From Thermothelomyces thermophilus ATCC 42464 (Eukaryota; Ascomycota; Sordariomycetes; Sordariales; Chaetomiaceae): DNA of 64,000 bases. The translations under genes and the position numbers were made by a program. The notes beneath the pieces are model-generated. The model was not told the origin of the DNA. It saw nothing but the letters and a program-made list of their open reading frames with translations, and ran no database searches. The stretch spans positions 2,666,001 through 2,730,000 of the forward strand of contig NC_016476.1 of NCBI RefSeq assembly GCF_000226095.1, given 5' to 3'. Below are positions 11,313-22,069 of the stretch, piece after piece; the first letter of the stretch is position 1; each line of letters starts with the position of its first letter.

Positions 11313-12371
11313 TTATTTTTGAGCAGCTCCGCGTCCCTTTAATATCACCAGACGGGTTGCGCATGCATTGTGGGTGTGTCGAACCAAGTAGTGCTGCCAT
11401 CGGGAAGAACAGGTTTGGAACTTATTAATTAGCTCTTCTAATGCCCACGAGGAAAGGGAAGGAAGAAGACGGCAGAAGATAAAAGGAGGAAAAAAAAACA
11501 CCATTCAACACATCTTTCGTGATTAGGACACGAGTTAATACTGACCTCGGCAATTTGACGGTACGACACTTTGTGGGCGCGGAGGATTTCCAGGAGCTCC
11601 TCTTCTTCCTCGAGCCACTTCGACTTCTCCGGATGGGCGTCCGCATGGAGCACAATTCTCGAAAGCAGTTTGCCGATGCGGTCTCTCGTCGGGCTGTCAA
11701 GGCCGACCGGCATGCGACTGCCTCGGTGTCGTGGCCGGGCGGTGCCAAGGTTGTCTCGCCGAACCCCCTTTGCTCCATGGTGAAGGGTACCGAGCCCTCG
11801 GCCCAGGGGACGTGTCGTTGGATCCGCGGGTTCGGTCTTGACAGGGTAGCTGCCACCCTTACTGTTATTATGACGCCTCTTCACACACGGTTTCGCAGAT
11901 GGATAATAAATTGAAGGGCCGGGCTGTAGGTTGACAAGGCCCCCGGACTCCGCATTGGCAGGTTTTGTGTCCGTGTCTGCCTCGCAGTCCTCCATCGCCT
12001 CATCTCTCTCATCATCCGTGTCTTTGAAAGAGTTAATTAGTCTTTGGGGCGAGAAACGAGCAAAAGGCGGAATGATGAGTGATCGTTCACTTCGACATAC
12101 CGTACAGTTCGTCGTCGGCGTCGCTGCTCGTGTCGTTTCGCGCCTGATTCAATCGAATCTGCTTTATCTCCTTGGCATCGCGCTCCTGGCTATCCCTGCT
12201 GTAACCGCAGTCCGGAGTCGTGCAGTACCAGCCGGGATGGAAGTGCTGGGACTGCATGAGCCGCTCGACGAGGACGCGGTCCCAGCAGCTGGGACCATGC
12301 AACCGCAACGTGGTCGTCTGGCCCGAAGGAGCTCGGCAGGAAGGACAGAGGAAGACGATTCGGATGCACAT
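11313..12371 (-). CDS. Cys-rich/SANT-like protein B (tandem paralogue 2)
   Basis: Exons 12101-12371, 11546-12021 and 11313-11393 give 275 residues. Intron 1 (GTATGT..CAAAG) and intron 2 (GTCAGT..GGCAG) sit at the same places as in paralogue C. Met 12371 is preferred over 12383 because all three relatives begin Met-Cys. The N-terminus is CPSCRAPSG, then GPSCW, then GWYCTTPDCGYSRDSQ. A long acidic and polar linker follows. The C-terminal SANT-like unit is SKWLEEEEELLEILRAH, then SYRQIAE joined to HYLVRHTHNACATRLVIL. The second intron falls between helices 2 and 3 of this unit, and the chosen acceptor makes the text align with C. The exact acceptor is the least certain point. Function unknown; nuclear DNA or chromatin binding is inferred. 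Confidence 0.78.
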
Positions 12372-12399
12372 GGTAGAAAACAAGAAGATGACGGATGAT

Positions 12400-12938
12400 G
12401 GATGATGGATAATTATGATGATGATTGATGGTGGTGGTGGTGGTTGTGGTGGTGGAGGATGAGTTCAATGAGAGAGTCTTGGGGGCAGAGACAAGCGATG
12501 TAAGGAGTTGGGAGGTTGATGCCAGTCAGTCTTCGAAACTGAGTTTCCCACAAGAACTAGAGACTTAACAGACCGCGGAAGAAAAACGATGAGCAACGCG
12601 GTGATAGAACACGCGTCGAGATGGGATGGAAAAACAATCTCTATTCGGTGTCACACCCGGGCGCAGTTTCTTCGCGGCCGCGTCATAACTTATCCCTCGA
12701 GTAAACTAATTCGCAACCCCATGATAATTAATTACATACTCCTTCAAATCATAATAAACATCAAGTTCGAGGCTGTGCTCAACTCTTGTCTTGTTTGATC
12801 CAACAAAAGTCTCGATCATGCCATGGTGGTACCAACTCCCTAGGTAGGTGACCTTCACTCTCAATTTCCATCTTGTCCAGCCGATCACCGGCACCGCCCT
12901 TTCGTGGATCCCAATGTCTTCGGAGAGGAAGAGGGTCT
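12400..12938. other. spacer between paralogues B and C
   Basis: A trinucleotide run (ggt repeats near 12430-12455) lies just upstream of gene B, probably in its promoter or 5' leader. No gene is seen. Confidence 0.5.
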
Positions 12939-13913
12939 TCAGGCCATCTTTTCTGGCTGTGACTGGCGATTCTTGAGCCATACAAACCGGGAGCGGCACG
13001 CATTGACAGAATGACGAGGCAGGTACGACTGAAACGCGTAATTAATCGAATTATTTGAAGCTGTGGATCAGCTGCTGTTGCTTCTAGTAGATCAAGGCTT
13101 AATAGTTGAATTGTTGGAGGAAAGATGCACTTACGGCGACGCGGTGGTAGGACAACTCGCTTTCCCGGAGAATCCGCAGGAGCTCCTCCTCTTCGGGGTA
13201 CCACTTTTTGGTCTTGTCGTCGGCCTCATACGAGGCGATCACGTCGCGGAGCTCTCGGACTCTTGCCGCTGTCTTGGGGCTGAAGTGGGAATCGGTAGAG
13301 TCCGTGTCGACGGCGGACAGGGCCGGTTCATCGGCGATGGCTGCCACCAGCTCTTGTGTGGGCAGTTGGTGTGACAATGATGGCTGCGATCGGGGTGATG
13401 GCTGCGGCGAAGGGACCCGCGATAGGGGTGCCGCATTGTCCCTTACAGTGTTACATGTCAAAGACGCGTCGCAGGTCGCATTGGCCTCGCCCTCCGAGAC
13501 CTCTCCCTGGTTCTCTTCTTCCGCCGCGTGCCCAAGGGGCGCTGAAGCTTCAACTGGTTTGTTATGGCCGTCTAAACGGATCTTGCATGGTCAGTGACTC
13601 ACATCTTCTGATCGCACCTGCATTGCCCGGGCTCACCGTTGTTGTCCTCGATCGCCCCTTCGGCGCGAGGTGCTCTGCCCGCCCGGTTTGCCAGAAGAAT
13701 AGCATTTTCCTCGGCCTCGGCCATGCTTTGGCTTTTCTTGCTGTAGGCGCATTCTTCGGTGCTACAAAACCAATTCTCGAAATGTGTTGCTTTCATGTAC
13801 CGTTCCAGCTCGACAACATCGAGACAGATGCTCCCGTTATGGGTGCGTACGATGGCCGACTTGCCGCAGGGAGCCCTGCAAAAAGGGCAAATGTACCGGA
13901 TGACTAGGCACAT
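12939..13913 (-). CDS. Cys-rich/SANT-like protein C (tandem paralogue 3)
   Basis: Exons 13637-13913, 13135-13571 and 12939-13028 (introns GTGAGC..TTTAG and GTAAGT..TTTCAG) encode 267 residues. The N-terminal Cys array is CPFCRAPCG, then GSICLDVVELERYMKATHF, then NWFCSTEECAYSKKSQ, nearly superimposable on paralogue B. The linker is Ser/Pro-rich. The SANT-like C-terminus reads KKWYPEEEELLRILRESEL, then YHRVA, then SYLPRHSVNACRSRFVWLK. Intron positions and phases equal those of B, so the pair arose by tandem duplication. No defect is seen. The family is not known to me. Zinc binding and DNA or chromatin binding are inferences from the spacing of Cys and from the helix pattern. Confidence 0.8.
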
Positions 13914-13919
13914 CCTCTT

Positions 13920-14700
13920 GTTAATACTGTAAGGCGCAGGTGGGATATCCTACAACACTTGACATTTAATTATCGCAGATGGAGAAGGAGGGGCAAAAGT
14001 GCAGCGAAATCTAATTGTTGGCTGTGGAAAGCGATGGAGGTCACGCGTGGGAGTCGAAAAGCAGCATGAGGGAGAAGAACGGGCTCCAAGGTCGTGGGAA
14101 AATGGCACTGAGGTGTGTGAACCCGGCACTCAGGTGCGCAAACTTGTACATGTTCAGACCGAACAATGAACTGGTTCACGCTTCACCAGCTGAATTGGCA
14201 ACCGTACCTACGTAATACTTCTCTGTTCAATACCATCAACAGGTCATCACCATGGCTTATAGGAGCACCATACTCCTTCGAGATGCTTAGTAGCCCTATA
14301 GTGCTCGTTCTTTAAGGCCAGGGACACTTTTAACTACGTAGACATATCTAATGCTATAGTGAGCTAGTAATCAGACTTTTGCTCGTTGCCGACCTTCGCT
14401 ACCATTACGACAGTTCTATTTTTGTTTGAATTGGCTTACTCTTCTAGATATCTATCTACAGTTTAAAGGCGGCACTAAGGGGTACTTAACGACTATAGCT
14501 CTAGACTATAGTTTTCGGCTAAACTCGGGAGAGTATAGACTGTTTCGGCTATGACGTACTACCCCAAGTGTCCCCATACAAAGAGACAGATTTACCAACA
14601 GCTACGAAAAAGGGATGCTCACCGAGCAAGACACATCAATACCGATCACTAATAGGACGTCGGGTCACCAAAATCGTAAATGATCGAGGCAGCACGTTTC
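13920..14700. other. AT-rich intergenic, no gene seen
   Basis: The stretch is rich in tag/cta words, consistent with old mutated repeat DNA. No domain was recognised. Confidence 0.45.
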
Positions 14701-14706
14701 AAACCA

Positions 14707-15900
14707 TCATCTACATAACGTATCTCCTACCACTCGCGCTCTCGTGCTAGCCCGGCCCTTAAGGCGCGGGCCTTTTATCGGCCTCTTGGGATTCGGAGTT
14801 CCCCGACCTCTCTGCGATAGGTTTTTCCTATGTCTCTTCGGTTTTGGCACCCGTCTCTTCGGCTCCTGTATCGAAGGTACCGTCAGACTAACTTTGCGCT
14901 GCATCTCGTCGAACATCTTTTTTGTCTAGTCAAAGACATTGTCGTGCTTGAACCCCTTGGCATGGAACAGACGACGGAAAAGCCTACGAAGGTATAAATA
15001 GTCGGGCCTGTCATGGAAACCTAGGGACCGGGTATAGTCAATATATATAGCAAATTCTCTAGGGAGAAAGCCGTCAGAGAGTACTTCGCCTGATAGGCTC
15101 TCCTTCTTTTCCTTGATCTTTTTCTCCTTCTCGTCTGCTACGGCCTTTAGGCCTTGCCACGACAAAGAGCTGTAGGCGAAATATATAAAGATATATCTAA
15201 GGGACTCTAGGTCGTCCCCCTAAGACTGTTCTTCCCCGTGATTTATTTAGTAAACAAATAGATAGGATTGTAATTAGGTACCTACGGCGGCCATTGTGGT
15301 TATTAATGCTTGTATACCGTGTCGTACCGCCTAGTAGGAGACCCTCCACATTCTTGTAACGCTTAGTGTCGGAGAACTCCTTGGTAAGGCCAAAATCAAT
15401 AGTATAGAGGGTGTTTCCCTACTTGCCAATCCCTATCAGGAAGTTATCCGGCTTGATGTCACGATAGAGGAAGCCCTTTAAGTAGATATATTAGATTCGG
15501 GAGATGGCCTAGTCGGCGATAAGGAGGATAGTCTTAAGCGAAAACTTTCGGCCGCAATAGTTAAACAAATGCTCAAGCGACAGACCAAGCAGGTTATAGA
15601 CAAGCGTATAGTAATCGCATTCCTGCCCGAACCACCGTACTTATAGGATGCCGACCACCCCAGACAGCGCCTCGTATGTCTCCTTCTCGCTTCGGAGCAC
15701 CTCGGGGTTATCTCGAACGTGTGTAAGCTTTATAGCGACCTCCTCACCCAATTCGAGATCGGTTCCTAGCAGGTCAGCGATAGTCGGAGCAGCAAGGGAC
15801 AGCGGCATACCAAAATAAACGAGGCCGAAGCCTCCTGCGCCGATCCTGCGGTCAACACGGTACCTGTCGCCGATAAGAATGTCCTGGAGGGTATATGAGC
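14707..15900 (-). pseudogene. decayed casein kinase 1-like gene
   Basis: Casein kinase 1 text runs in order on the minus strand. It includes GDRYRVDRRIGAGGFGLVYF (ATP loop, near 15840), EEVAIKLTHV with the ATP-binding Lys, and [21 protein letters not shown]. The catalytic loop YRDIKPDNFLIGIGKQ and IDFGL are present, as is a degenerate GTRYTSIN activation segment near 15300. The end is LSWQGLKA, FAIYIDYTRSL and HDNVFDW (near 14935), followed by a basic tail. Several expected Gln or Trp codons are TAG or TAA, the signature of C-to-T or G-to-A change, and the frame shifts in the middle. CK1 is an essential Ser/Thr kinase in fungi, so an intact copy should exist elsewhere and this is a duplicated copy. 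RIP after duplication is the likely cause (inference). Confidence 0.8.
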
Positions 15901-15939
15901 AGTCTCTACCGTACAGTAGAGTAGTAGGAGACTTATACC

Positions 15940-16460
15940 TTCATTGTGAAATGGCAGCTGAAGCAACGAAGTGAAGGAAGCTGCTCGAGGCCGTATGCCA
16001 CCGTTGCATCAGCACGAAGTGCGCCATGGGCAAAAGCGGCGAGACGCAGAACAAGGCCCACCCCGCTAGAGCAGACGCGAATTCCCCGTACTACTCCCCG
16101 CCCAATTCTTATCTTTTGCTCTACAAACACAGACCAAGCGGATACATACATACAATACCTAGTGCCCTCCGTATATGGTTGTTTCGGCTTCCACCCGCGC
16201 CGTCTTTAGTCGATTACCCCGCAGCCTACGCCGTATCCCTGCTACACAGCGGCTAATGGTTAACTGATGTCTTCCCCGAGTGCGACACGCTCGAATGAGT
16301 TACGCGTTATCCCGCAGGCAACAACGCGTTCCGGCCCAATCATTCTGCTGCCGCGCACACCAACCCAACATGTCCTGTAGTGCCAGCTCAGTGATAGCTC
16401 TCGAACGCGACCTGAATATCCCCACGGATTTTCCCTCGATACGAACTTCCTGTAGTGGCA
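15940..16460. other. intergenic upstream of the PD-(D/E)XK-like gene
   Basis: No gene is seen. The stretch probably includes the promoter of the plus-strand gene at 16465. Overlapping frames on both strands are mirrors. Confidence 0.4.
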
Positions 16461-16464
16461 GCTT

Positions 16465-18095
16465 ATGGCGAGAGCACAACCTCGAAAGAGAGCCCGCGCA
16501 GACGACCTCTCGCAAGAGCACTGTCCGAACAAGAAGATCAAGTCGAGAGACAGGCTTCACGGGTCGTCGAACTTCCCGCCGGAATTCTGGGACAACCTGT
16601 CCAAGATCTGGCTCACCCCGCGCGCTCTGCGAGAACTCGACCGGCGGAACAGCACTCGGGCCCCAGAACCCGCGATGCCTGTAGTATATACCACCGATCT
16701 TGCCCGGTTTGCGAGACACGGCGGCCCAGATCTTCGCCATCTTTGGGGGGTACGTCTGTATTAAGCTGATCCGTAATTGACGTTGGCTAAGTGCCTTAGT
16801 ATCCCGAACCGAAGAGCGCCGTACGTACCATTTCTTGCAGCCGTTCCATAGCATCATCCAGCCAGCGAACAAAGTCGACGAAGTCTACAGAAGCAACAGA
16901 TGTGTCTTCGAGAACCAAGCCATCATCAGCATACGACAAGAACTTCGAGCAGCACCTTAATGACAACAATGTCTATCTACACGGTCGGAAGTCGAAGCCG
17001 AATAACAAAGTAGACCTGTACGAGTCAAGACTATCGCTTTCACCGTCGAAGTTCTCCGATAGCGCATTTGAACGCTTCCAGGACGAACACGATCATCTGG
17101 GTTCCGAAGGAGATGTTATGCGCAAAATAATTCCGGTCATAAGTGGCAGCACGAATATTCATAATAGTGGGGAAATGCTTTTCAACAATCTGGAATCGAT
17201 CACTGACGGCACTATGGGTGACGTCAAACCCGACTTCTATGATGGGGCTTATTTTGGTGACATCGATGCAGCGGTGAGAAATGACCTGAATAGTCTAATA
17301 ATACCTTCAAACACGAACGCAGCTAGGCGCCCAATAGCGCCGAATTTCTTTCTCGAGGCTAAAGCCCCATTGGGGCGGGCGGACGTCGCCAAACGGCAAG
17401 CGGGCCTTGACGGAGCCATCGGCGCCCGCGCGATGCACGCCCTGCAGAACTACGGCAAGGAGGAGCCCGCCTTTGACGGCAATGCGTACACCTACAGCTC
17501 GACCTACCACGCCGGCACGGGCACGCTCAAGCTGTACGCGCACCACGTCACGGCGCCGACCACGCCGGGCGGGCGGCCCGAGTACCACATGACTCAGGTT
17601 GATGGCTGGGATTTGACGGGAAACATCGACTGTTTTCGGCGAGGAGTGACCGCCTTCCGGAATGCGAGGGACTTGGCGAAAGAGCACCGCGACAGGTTCA
17701 TCCAGGCAGCTAATGCAAGAGCACGCCAAACCGACACGGAGGCGCTGTCTGAAGCAGAAATCACAGTCGCTGTGGCAGAGCAGTATGAAGACTCAACTGC
17801 TGACGAATCCGTGGACTGTGAAGACTATGTCGAATCACAAGCTGTCGGCACCGAGAACCACGCTACATCCCAGGACGTCGGCGAGGGGCTGACTCTTCCC
17901 GAGTACCTTCACGAAGAGGAGGAAGAACCCAGCCAGCAGCCTACGTTGCTTGGTGCTGAACCGGCCATGAGCTTTGCTACAAGCTTTACGTCGAGCTTTA
18001 CCGTACAGAGCCAAACCAGTTCGAAGCGGAACAGAGCTTCTAACAGTCCCCCGTCGAATTCCCGGCCGCGCAAGAAGCACGACCCGGCCAAGTAG
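16465..18095 (+). CDS. fungal PD-(D/E)XK-like protein (DUF7924-type)
   Basis: Exons 16465-16749 and 16800-18095, split by a 50-base intron (GTACGT..CCTTAG), encode 526 residues. The junction restores HLWG-YPEPKS. The N-terminus is basic (PRKRARADD, NKKIKSRDR), like a nuclear signal. It is followed by the family block FWDNLSKIWLTPRALRELDRR and DLARFARHGGPDLRHL. The second exon holds YDKNFEQHL, SEGDVMRKIIPVI, SITDGT, then VKPDFYDGA and NFFLEAKAPLG, and KRQAGLDGAIGARAMHALQ. The D of KPDFYDG with the ExK of FLEAKA has the shape of a PD-(D/E)XK nuclease site (inference). The assignment to DUF7924 is from memory. The C-terminal 150 residues are acidic and Ser-rich. The family is expanded in filamentous fungi and its role is unknown. 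No defect is seen. It lies beside a dead CK1 copy in accessory-looking DNA. Confidence 0.75.
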
Positions 18096-18099
18096 GACT

Positions 18100-18960
18100 C
18101 GGCCAAGAAGCGGACACGCCGTAGTGCGCCTCGACGAGCGGCTGGGTCTTCCGCGCAGGGCTCGACATCTTCAGGATCTGCCTTTATCTCTATCGCCGCT
18201 AGCAGGACCTAGAGGTGAATTGTCAACCTCCGGGACAACTTCTTCCACTCCTTTCCTGTCTTCAATCCAGTCATTCGGAGGGTTGATCTGCTCGGTTGAC
18301 CTGTCAGTCCAGTTTCGGTCAGCTGGTCGAGTGGAACTTACCGCGGTAGATGGAGGAGCTGGAGGACCCGTTTTCTTATCGGAGTCACCGTTATCCGACA
18401 TGGTAGGGATTCCTCCGACAGTGAGAGAGCATTCCCTAGAGGAGTTCCTTACACTCGCCTGGAGGTCCTCGAAGTTCGTAGGAGGTGAATGGAGACAGGT
18501 AAATGCTGGTCGATGGTAGAAAACTAGATATATTTATTGCGTTGCTAGTAATAATAGAGTTCTTTGACGGGAAAAGAGAGGCATTCTTATACTTTCCGGC
18601 CGCTAGGCTTAGATTTAATCTTCTTAGGAAACTGGTAATTAGGGAGTGCTACCCGGACAGTGTATGAAGAGGACTAATCTAGAGTCTGCTTCGTCGGTAC
18701 AGAGCAAGCCAAACAGGGGAGCATTGTCTGTCCCACACACAATCTGGTTAAGCAACCAGACGCGAATATTACGTGTGAGCACTAAACGGTTGGCTGAGCC
18801 GGCATCCGCTCGACGGCGGCAGTTCCTCAAGACCGGCACGTTTAGGTCAGTGGTAAAAGGCCGTTGGTCTACGATCGGGGGACTGGGCACCAAGGCTACT
18901 TTTTCTCCGGCCGGCGAACTCTCAGACCAGAAACATAATGCATCTGAGAGTAGAGAACTA
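18100..18960. other. intergenic, no secure gene
   Basis: A 76-codon minus-strand frame (18171-18401, beginning MSDNGDSDKKTGPPAPP) is low complexity and without recognised homology. I list it here and not as a gene. The rest is stop-rich. Confidence 0.35.
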
Positions 18961-18962
18961 TC

Positions 18963-19081
18963 ACATACGACCATACCCGCCAGAAAGCACGGGATCCCGT
19001 CCGCTCTCCCTTAGTTAAACTGGCGAGGGCCCGATTAGTAGTTGGGTCGGTGACGACCAGCGAATCCCGGGTGTTGTATGT
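18963..19081 (+). rRNA. 5S ribosomal RNA (copy 1)
   Basis: About 119 bases match the ascomycete 5S pattern. The 5' end acatacgacc pairs with gttgtatgt at the 3' end (helix I). The conserved box A-like region gatcccgtccgctctccc and the internal control text tagtagttgggtcggtgac are present, and ccagcgaatcc leads to the end. Helix II (gccag with ctggc) is intact. A run of nine T follows at once, a Pol III terminator. It stands alone, as dispersed 5S genes do in Neurospora-like fungi. It looks functional. Confidence 0.93.
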
Positions 19082-19089
19082 TTTTTTTT

Positions 19090-19586
19090 GCTTCCTGTTT
19101 ACTCCATCACGAGTCTTGGCAAGTGTTTTCAGAGTCCCCCTGCTTGCTGTGCAACTATCATTCCATGAACATGATTTCCCACCGGACAGTGCTCTCTTCA
19201 CATAAAAACTGATCAAACCATTGCCATGTAACAAAGATTGGATTCATTTCCATCTCTTTTTTTCCCTTCTGCCAGTTCAATATACCCTTGGAAGAGATCA
19301 CGGCGGACGCGCCCGCGCTGGCAGTGCCTCGCTCAGTCCAAGGGATTCAGATATGAAGTGTAAGGTAGGTAGGTACCCAGCTAGGGAGGGATTGGGGTGG
19401 GTAGGTAGGTAATTAGATAAGAACTCTAACTCGGCTTGTCTTGGGCTTTGACAGGACCACAACCCCCTCCCCCCCCCCCCTTTTTTTTTTTCCTTTTCCT
19501 TTCTTACCCAGCCCCTGAAACCACACGGCCCGCACTTTGCATCATCATCAACTCTCGTCGTCGTCCGTCTTGGTCATTCATGCTCA
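19090..19586. other. intergenic, C/T homopolymer tract
   Basis: This is downstream of the 5S gene and of the minus-strand rhodopsin gene. It contains ggtaggtaggta-like repeats (19365-19410) and a C-run followed by a T-run at 19467-19490. No gene is seen. Confidence 0.5.
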
Positions 19587-20900
19587 TCAAGACGAAGCAG
19601 ACCGGGACCCCGAGACGACGTTCCAGCCCTTCTTGACGACTATGCCGCCGCCCGCCGAATCGGACGTCGTCGGCTGCCTGTTCTCCGGGGCGGCGTCGGC
19701 CTCGTACCTGAGCGAGTCGGCGCCGACGGGGCGGAGCTGGATCTCGGACGAGTCGTCCTGGAGCTCCTTGAACCCTTCCTGCTGCCGGCCGCGCCCGGCG
19801 CTCCGGAGGGCGGAGCCGGCGCCGCTGCCGCTCCCGTACCGCCGGCGGCGGCTGTCGTGCGAGTGCGCGTGCGCGTACGACGACGACCCGCCCGTGCCGC
19901 TGCCGCTGCCGCTGCCGCTGCCCTTGCCGACCCCACCGCTGCCGCGCCCGATCAGCGGCCGGAGGAAGGGGACGCAGGCGACCGAGAGCGCCCCCGACGG
20001 CTCGACGCCCGTGAAGATGGTCGCCAGCACGCCCGTGTACGTCATGTCCTCGAAATACAGGTGCGGGAGCGTCGCTTGGCGGTAGATGGTGACGGCGCAG
20101 GTCCTGGAACCCGGGGGGGGAGTGAGCGAGTGTGTTCTTAGAGAAGAGGAATGAAGAAAAAACAAACGGGGAAGGGGGGGTTGGGGGGAGAAATTGACTC
20201 ACATCCACCCGACGCTAAACATGCCGACGACGACGACTTTCTTAAACGTCTTCATCTGCAGCCGGAGAATAAACGGAACGGGCAGCAGCAGGATGACGGC
20301 CTCGACGATGACGTTGATGATGCCGAGCCAGATGTAGAAGAGCCGGTTGTCGCCGCAGGTGCCCGGGATCGTCTTGTCCCAGTTTTTGGCGATGGGGCGG
20401 CAGAGGAGAAGGGCGCCGAGAATGCCCCCCGTGTTCCAGAGGATGATGAGGAGCCCGACGACGCGGCAGGCGATCTTCATCCTGGGGACGGGGATGACGT
20501 TGGCGTACATGAACAGGACCGACAGCTTGCTGAGGCAGATGGTGAAGTTCCAGATGATGGGGAAGGCCAGGATGCACTTGAGGAAGAGCACCAGCGTGTC
20601 CATGCCGAAGCGGAGGACGATGTCCTGCCCGTGGAAGCCGAAGCCGCCGCGCAGCACCATGATGTACATGTCGACGTGCAGACCGATGGTGAAGAGGAGG
20701 GCGGCCAGGATGCACACGTCGCTGGCGTCGAGGCGTCGGTGGATGATATGGCCGGCCCAGAAGCGAAGGCCCACGAGGATCGTCGGGATGACCATGGCAA
20801 AGGCCGAGGTGACCAGCATGGCGACTTGCCTGCTATTTTCGATGGGGATTGTAGGTCCTCGCCACTGAGGAGTTGGAGGAGCAGCTCCTGTCGAGTCCAT
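19587..20900 (-). CDS. Fung_rhodopsin-type integral membrane protein
   Basis: Exons 20203-20900 and 19587-20103 (intron GTGAGT..TTCCAG, G-rich) encode 404 residues. Seven hydrophobic segments are seen. The family marks are RFWAGHIIHRRLDASD after the first helix, the Cys-containing IPGTCGDNRLFYIWLGIINV before helix six, and LLPVPFILRLQMKTFKK after it. The C-terminal 150 residues are cytosolic and low complexity, with a Gly-Ser dipeptide run and several acidic and Ser-rich patches. Proteins of this PTH11/SAT4-like class sit in the plasma membrane or vacuole. Some act as receptors or channels, but the ligand is unknown for most. The usual Asp in the sixth helix is Glu (NVIVEAVIL). No defect is seen. 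The long plus-strand frame opposite is a mirror of this gene. Confidence 0.87.
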
Positions 20901-21920
20901 TTTGGCTTATTGGCGCGGCCCTGTCTGGCGATGGCGCGACAGAGAGGTCAGGTCAGTTCGAGTCGGGTTAGGAGAAGGACTGGACGGGACGGGACAGCGA
21001 TGGATTATGGAACAGAAATCAAGGACAAACTGTTTAAATGATATCGAACAATCCCATATTGTAACTATCACTCTTCTTTCACCTTTCCACCCGTCCCACC
21101 AAACCAAAGCCAAGTGTCCTTGTCCACCCTTCCTTGTCCATCGCATGTACTATATATATCTATTGTTTTCGTTGTATCGCCAGCTCTGAAGACCCGAATA
21201 GAACACGCCTTCCAATATACCATTTGACCCGAACCCCGGACATTGATCGGCGGTTCCTTAGCATCACTAAAGAACTCGTCGTCTTTGGGAGTGAGATCCT
21301 CTTTTTGGAACGGCTAAAGGGTATATTAGAGAGAGGCCTTGATTATATATGTAAGGACATACCATTCAGGATCTGAGGATCACTTAAGATAGAACAGCTA
21401 TCGGCGGTGTTTAAGAGTAGGCAAGGCAGGACAAGTCCGGGACTAGCAGTAGCAGTAGAGGTTTGCTTTCAAGTGTCTATTAAGAACGTTCGCGGAGAAG
21501 GCTTCAGGAATCAAGAAATACCTCCCTATAGCACCTGAGAGGTTTGGTATGGAGGTTGCTACCCGAGAAGAGTTCTGTAAATTGCTCCCTGACCACGAGG
21601 AATCGGGCATAAATGCAGGTGAGTATCCGGTGGAAGCCGGTGGTTTTGCCGCGATCTGCCACCCTACCTGCTAAATTCCACTTGGTGGGGTAGCTTCCCG
21701 ATAATTAGGCAGAAAGGGATGTGGGTTTAGCGAATGCGGGTTAGTGAAGGTATGTGGTGGACTGGGCCCACCAGGGCTCTAGCCCTACCGAGGTTGCAGC
21801 CACCCACATCTTCCTACAGGTTGGCTCTGGACGCCTCCGTCCTTCTTCCTCAAGAACCATCGCCAACTACGTAGCAGAGATACGAAGATCGTCAGTTCTA
21901 TCCGCTTATCCACCTACAAG
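20901..21920. other. intergenic, no gene seen
   Basis: The left part is the probable promoter of the minus-strand rhodopsin gene. From about 21390 the sequence becomes repeat-like and stop-rich. Confidence 0.45.
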
Positions 21921-21923
21921 AAG

Positions 21924-22066
21924 GTAGGTTAATGAAGATAGGTTGGTAAAGGTAGGTTAGTAAAGGTAGGTTAGTAAAGGTAGGTTAGTGGTTGGTTAGT
22001 GAAGGTGGATTAATTGAAGGTAGGTTTATAAAGGTAGGTTAATGAAGGTAGGTTAATAAAGGCATC
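21924..22066 (+). repeat. minisatellite, about 14-base unit
   Basis: Roughly ten imperfect tandem copies of a unit close to aaggtaggttagta are seen, with variants in the last bases (gttaatg, gttagtg, gtttata). The unit is not the fungal telomere repeat TTAGGG. It lies in gene-poor DNA. Confidence 0.85.
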
Positions 22067-22069
22067 CGT

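Noticed and set aside
18171-18401. Minus-strand 76-codon frame beginning MSDNGDSDKK
   Set aside because: It is low complexity and no homologue is recognised. It could be a small gene but cannot be supported.
20151-21041. Plus-strand open frame of 296 codons
   Set aside because: It is the mirror of the rhodopsin-like gene on the minus strand, rich in Asp/Glu/Gly as expected of a GC-rich antisense frame, with no domain.
21924-22066. Telomere or interstitial telomere repeat
   Set aside because: The unit is about 14 bases and does not contain TTAGGG in register.
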